Source: Hemicentrotus pulcherrimus
Taxonomy: Eukaryota; Echinodermata; Echinoidea; Camarodonta; Strongylocentrotidae
Reading direction: 5' to 3'
DNA length: 64,000 nucleotides
Assembly: GCA_003118195.1 (NCBI GenBank)
Contig: BEXV01000364.1
Location: 30,962 to 94,961, forward strand
A program made the position numbers and the translations under genes. The notes beneath the pieces are model-generated. The model did no database searches. It was not told where the DNA came from and was given only the letters and a program-made list of their open reading frames with translations. This document shows, piece after piece, positions 63,469-64,000 of the stretch (position 1 is the stretch's first letter; each line of letters begins with the position of its first letter).

Positions 63469-64000
63469 TCAGGAGGGGCTCCATCTGATGATAATGATGA
63501 GAGGTAGACAAATATTGCTTGCTAATGAGAACCAAGTAAACAAGGTCACTTTCACTGCCCCTCAGTGCATATTCGATATTAAGTCGCGTGATACAAAGGA
63601 CATAACGGGTTAAGCGGTGGATAAAATGTAACTTTGACATTGAGGATGAGAGAACGCGCGACCATGACTTTTAAAAATGCCCTTGCTAATTGCCTAATAG
63701 CCTGTGTTAACCGTATAGCGCGGAATATAGTGCACTCGCGTCTCTATATTCGAAACTGCTTCACCCTAAACCCATTTGTTCTCTAGTCGTGTCGAATATT
63801 CTGCTTTTCTATCTCTGTAATCCACGCAGATTGTTACCCGCATTAATCATGAATATTCCGACATACATCAGATTCGTGGCGCGCCTGTGATGTAAGTGGG
63901 ATGAATAATTCTACCACGATATTTTGTAAGATGAAATAACATTTATTAAGTTTTGCACTCTCAGCAATGCTCAGTGTTTTTAGAGTCTGGTGTTTATTCG
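63469..64000. other. Non-coding stretch, no gene seen
   Basis: Unique sequence after the last gap; nothing recognisable. Confidence 0.5.

Noticed and set aside
1..64000. CRISPR arrays, insertion sequences, prophage or operon structure
   Set aside because: No regularly spaced repeats with unique spacers, no dense coding and no ribosome-binding-site pattern; the composition and SINEs indicate an animal nuclear genome.

Overview
This window looks like gene-poor, non-coding nuclear DNA from a marine deuterostome, most likely an echinoderm of the sea-urchin type. The reasons are AT-rich sequence (roughly 38-40% GC by eye), very frequent purine/pyrimidine microsatellites (GA/CT, TAC, CTT, ATT), frequent ACATGTACAT-like words, tRNA-derived SINEs whose 3' tail carries AGCGCTTAGAGACAT...AAGCGCTATATAA followed by ATT repeats, and many short foldback (MITE-like) elements. 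Nothing looks bacterial or viral. The species cannot be fixed from the sequence alone.

I found no protein-coding gene, rRNA or functional tRNA that I would defend. Every ORF longer than 100 codons either lies in a low-complexity tract, crosses an assembly gap, overlaps a repeat, or is unrecognisable. At this base composition an open frame of about 125 codons is expected roughly once by chance in six frames of 64 kb. The window is best read as intergenic or long-intron DNA whose recognisable content is repeats.

Layout. 1-11.8 kb: unique AT-rich DNA with a MITE at 2.2 kb, a decayed tandem duplication at 5.2-5.8 kb, a degenerate tandem repeat at 6.0-6.4 kb and a promoter-like GC-box/CCAAT/TATA-like cluster at 6.7 kb. 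11.8-13.1 kb: GA-rich block containing a gap. 13.1-23.2 kb: mostly unique DNA, an inverted repeat at 18.7 kb and a purine block facing a pyrimidine block at 22-23 kb. 23.2-28.6 kb: two copies of one tRNA-SINE family, an AT-rich trinucleotide region, a three-unit degenerate tandem repeat and the 3' half of a second SINE type. 28.6-37.3 kb: a foldback element at 32.9 kb, a CpG-richer patch at 35.6-36.0 kb and two large microsatellites. 37.3-45 kb: the largest gap, a second TAC array, and a SINE split by a hAT-type MITE with a perfect 8-bp target-site duplication. 45-54.5 kb: a perfect CG-rich palindrome, a short nested hairpin, a hAT-like end beside a gap, and another foldback element. 54.5-64 kb: a CpG-richer patch at 56.1-56.7 kb, a nearly full-length tRNA-SINE at 59.9-60.3 kb, and a poly-G-bounded gap at the right end.

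No set of genes works together here. The strongest results are the nested transposon insertion at 44.6-44.95 kb, the SINE copies that can be matched to one another inside the window, several undescribed foldback elements, and three decayed tandem repeats in otherwise unique sequence. Four N-runs are all bordered by poly-G/poly-C or GA tracts, so those positions reflect sequencing dropout.
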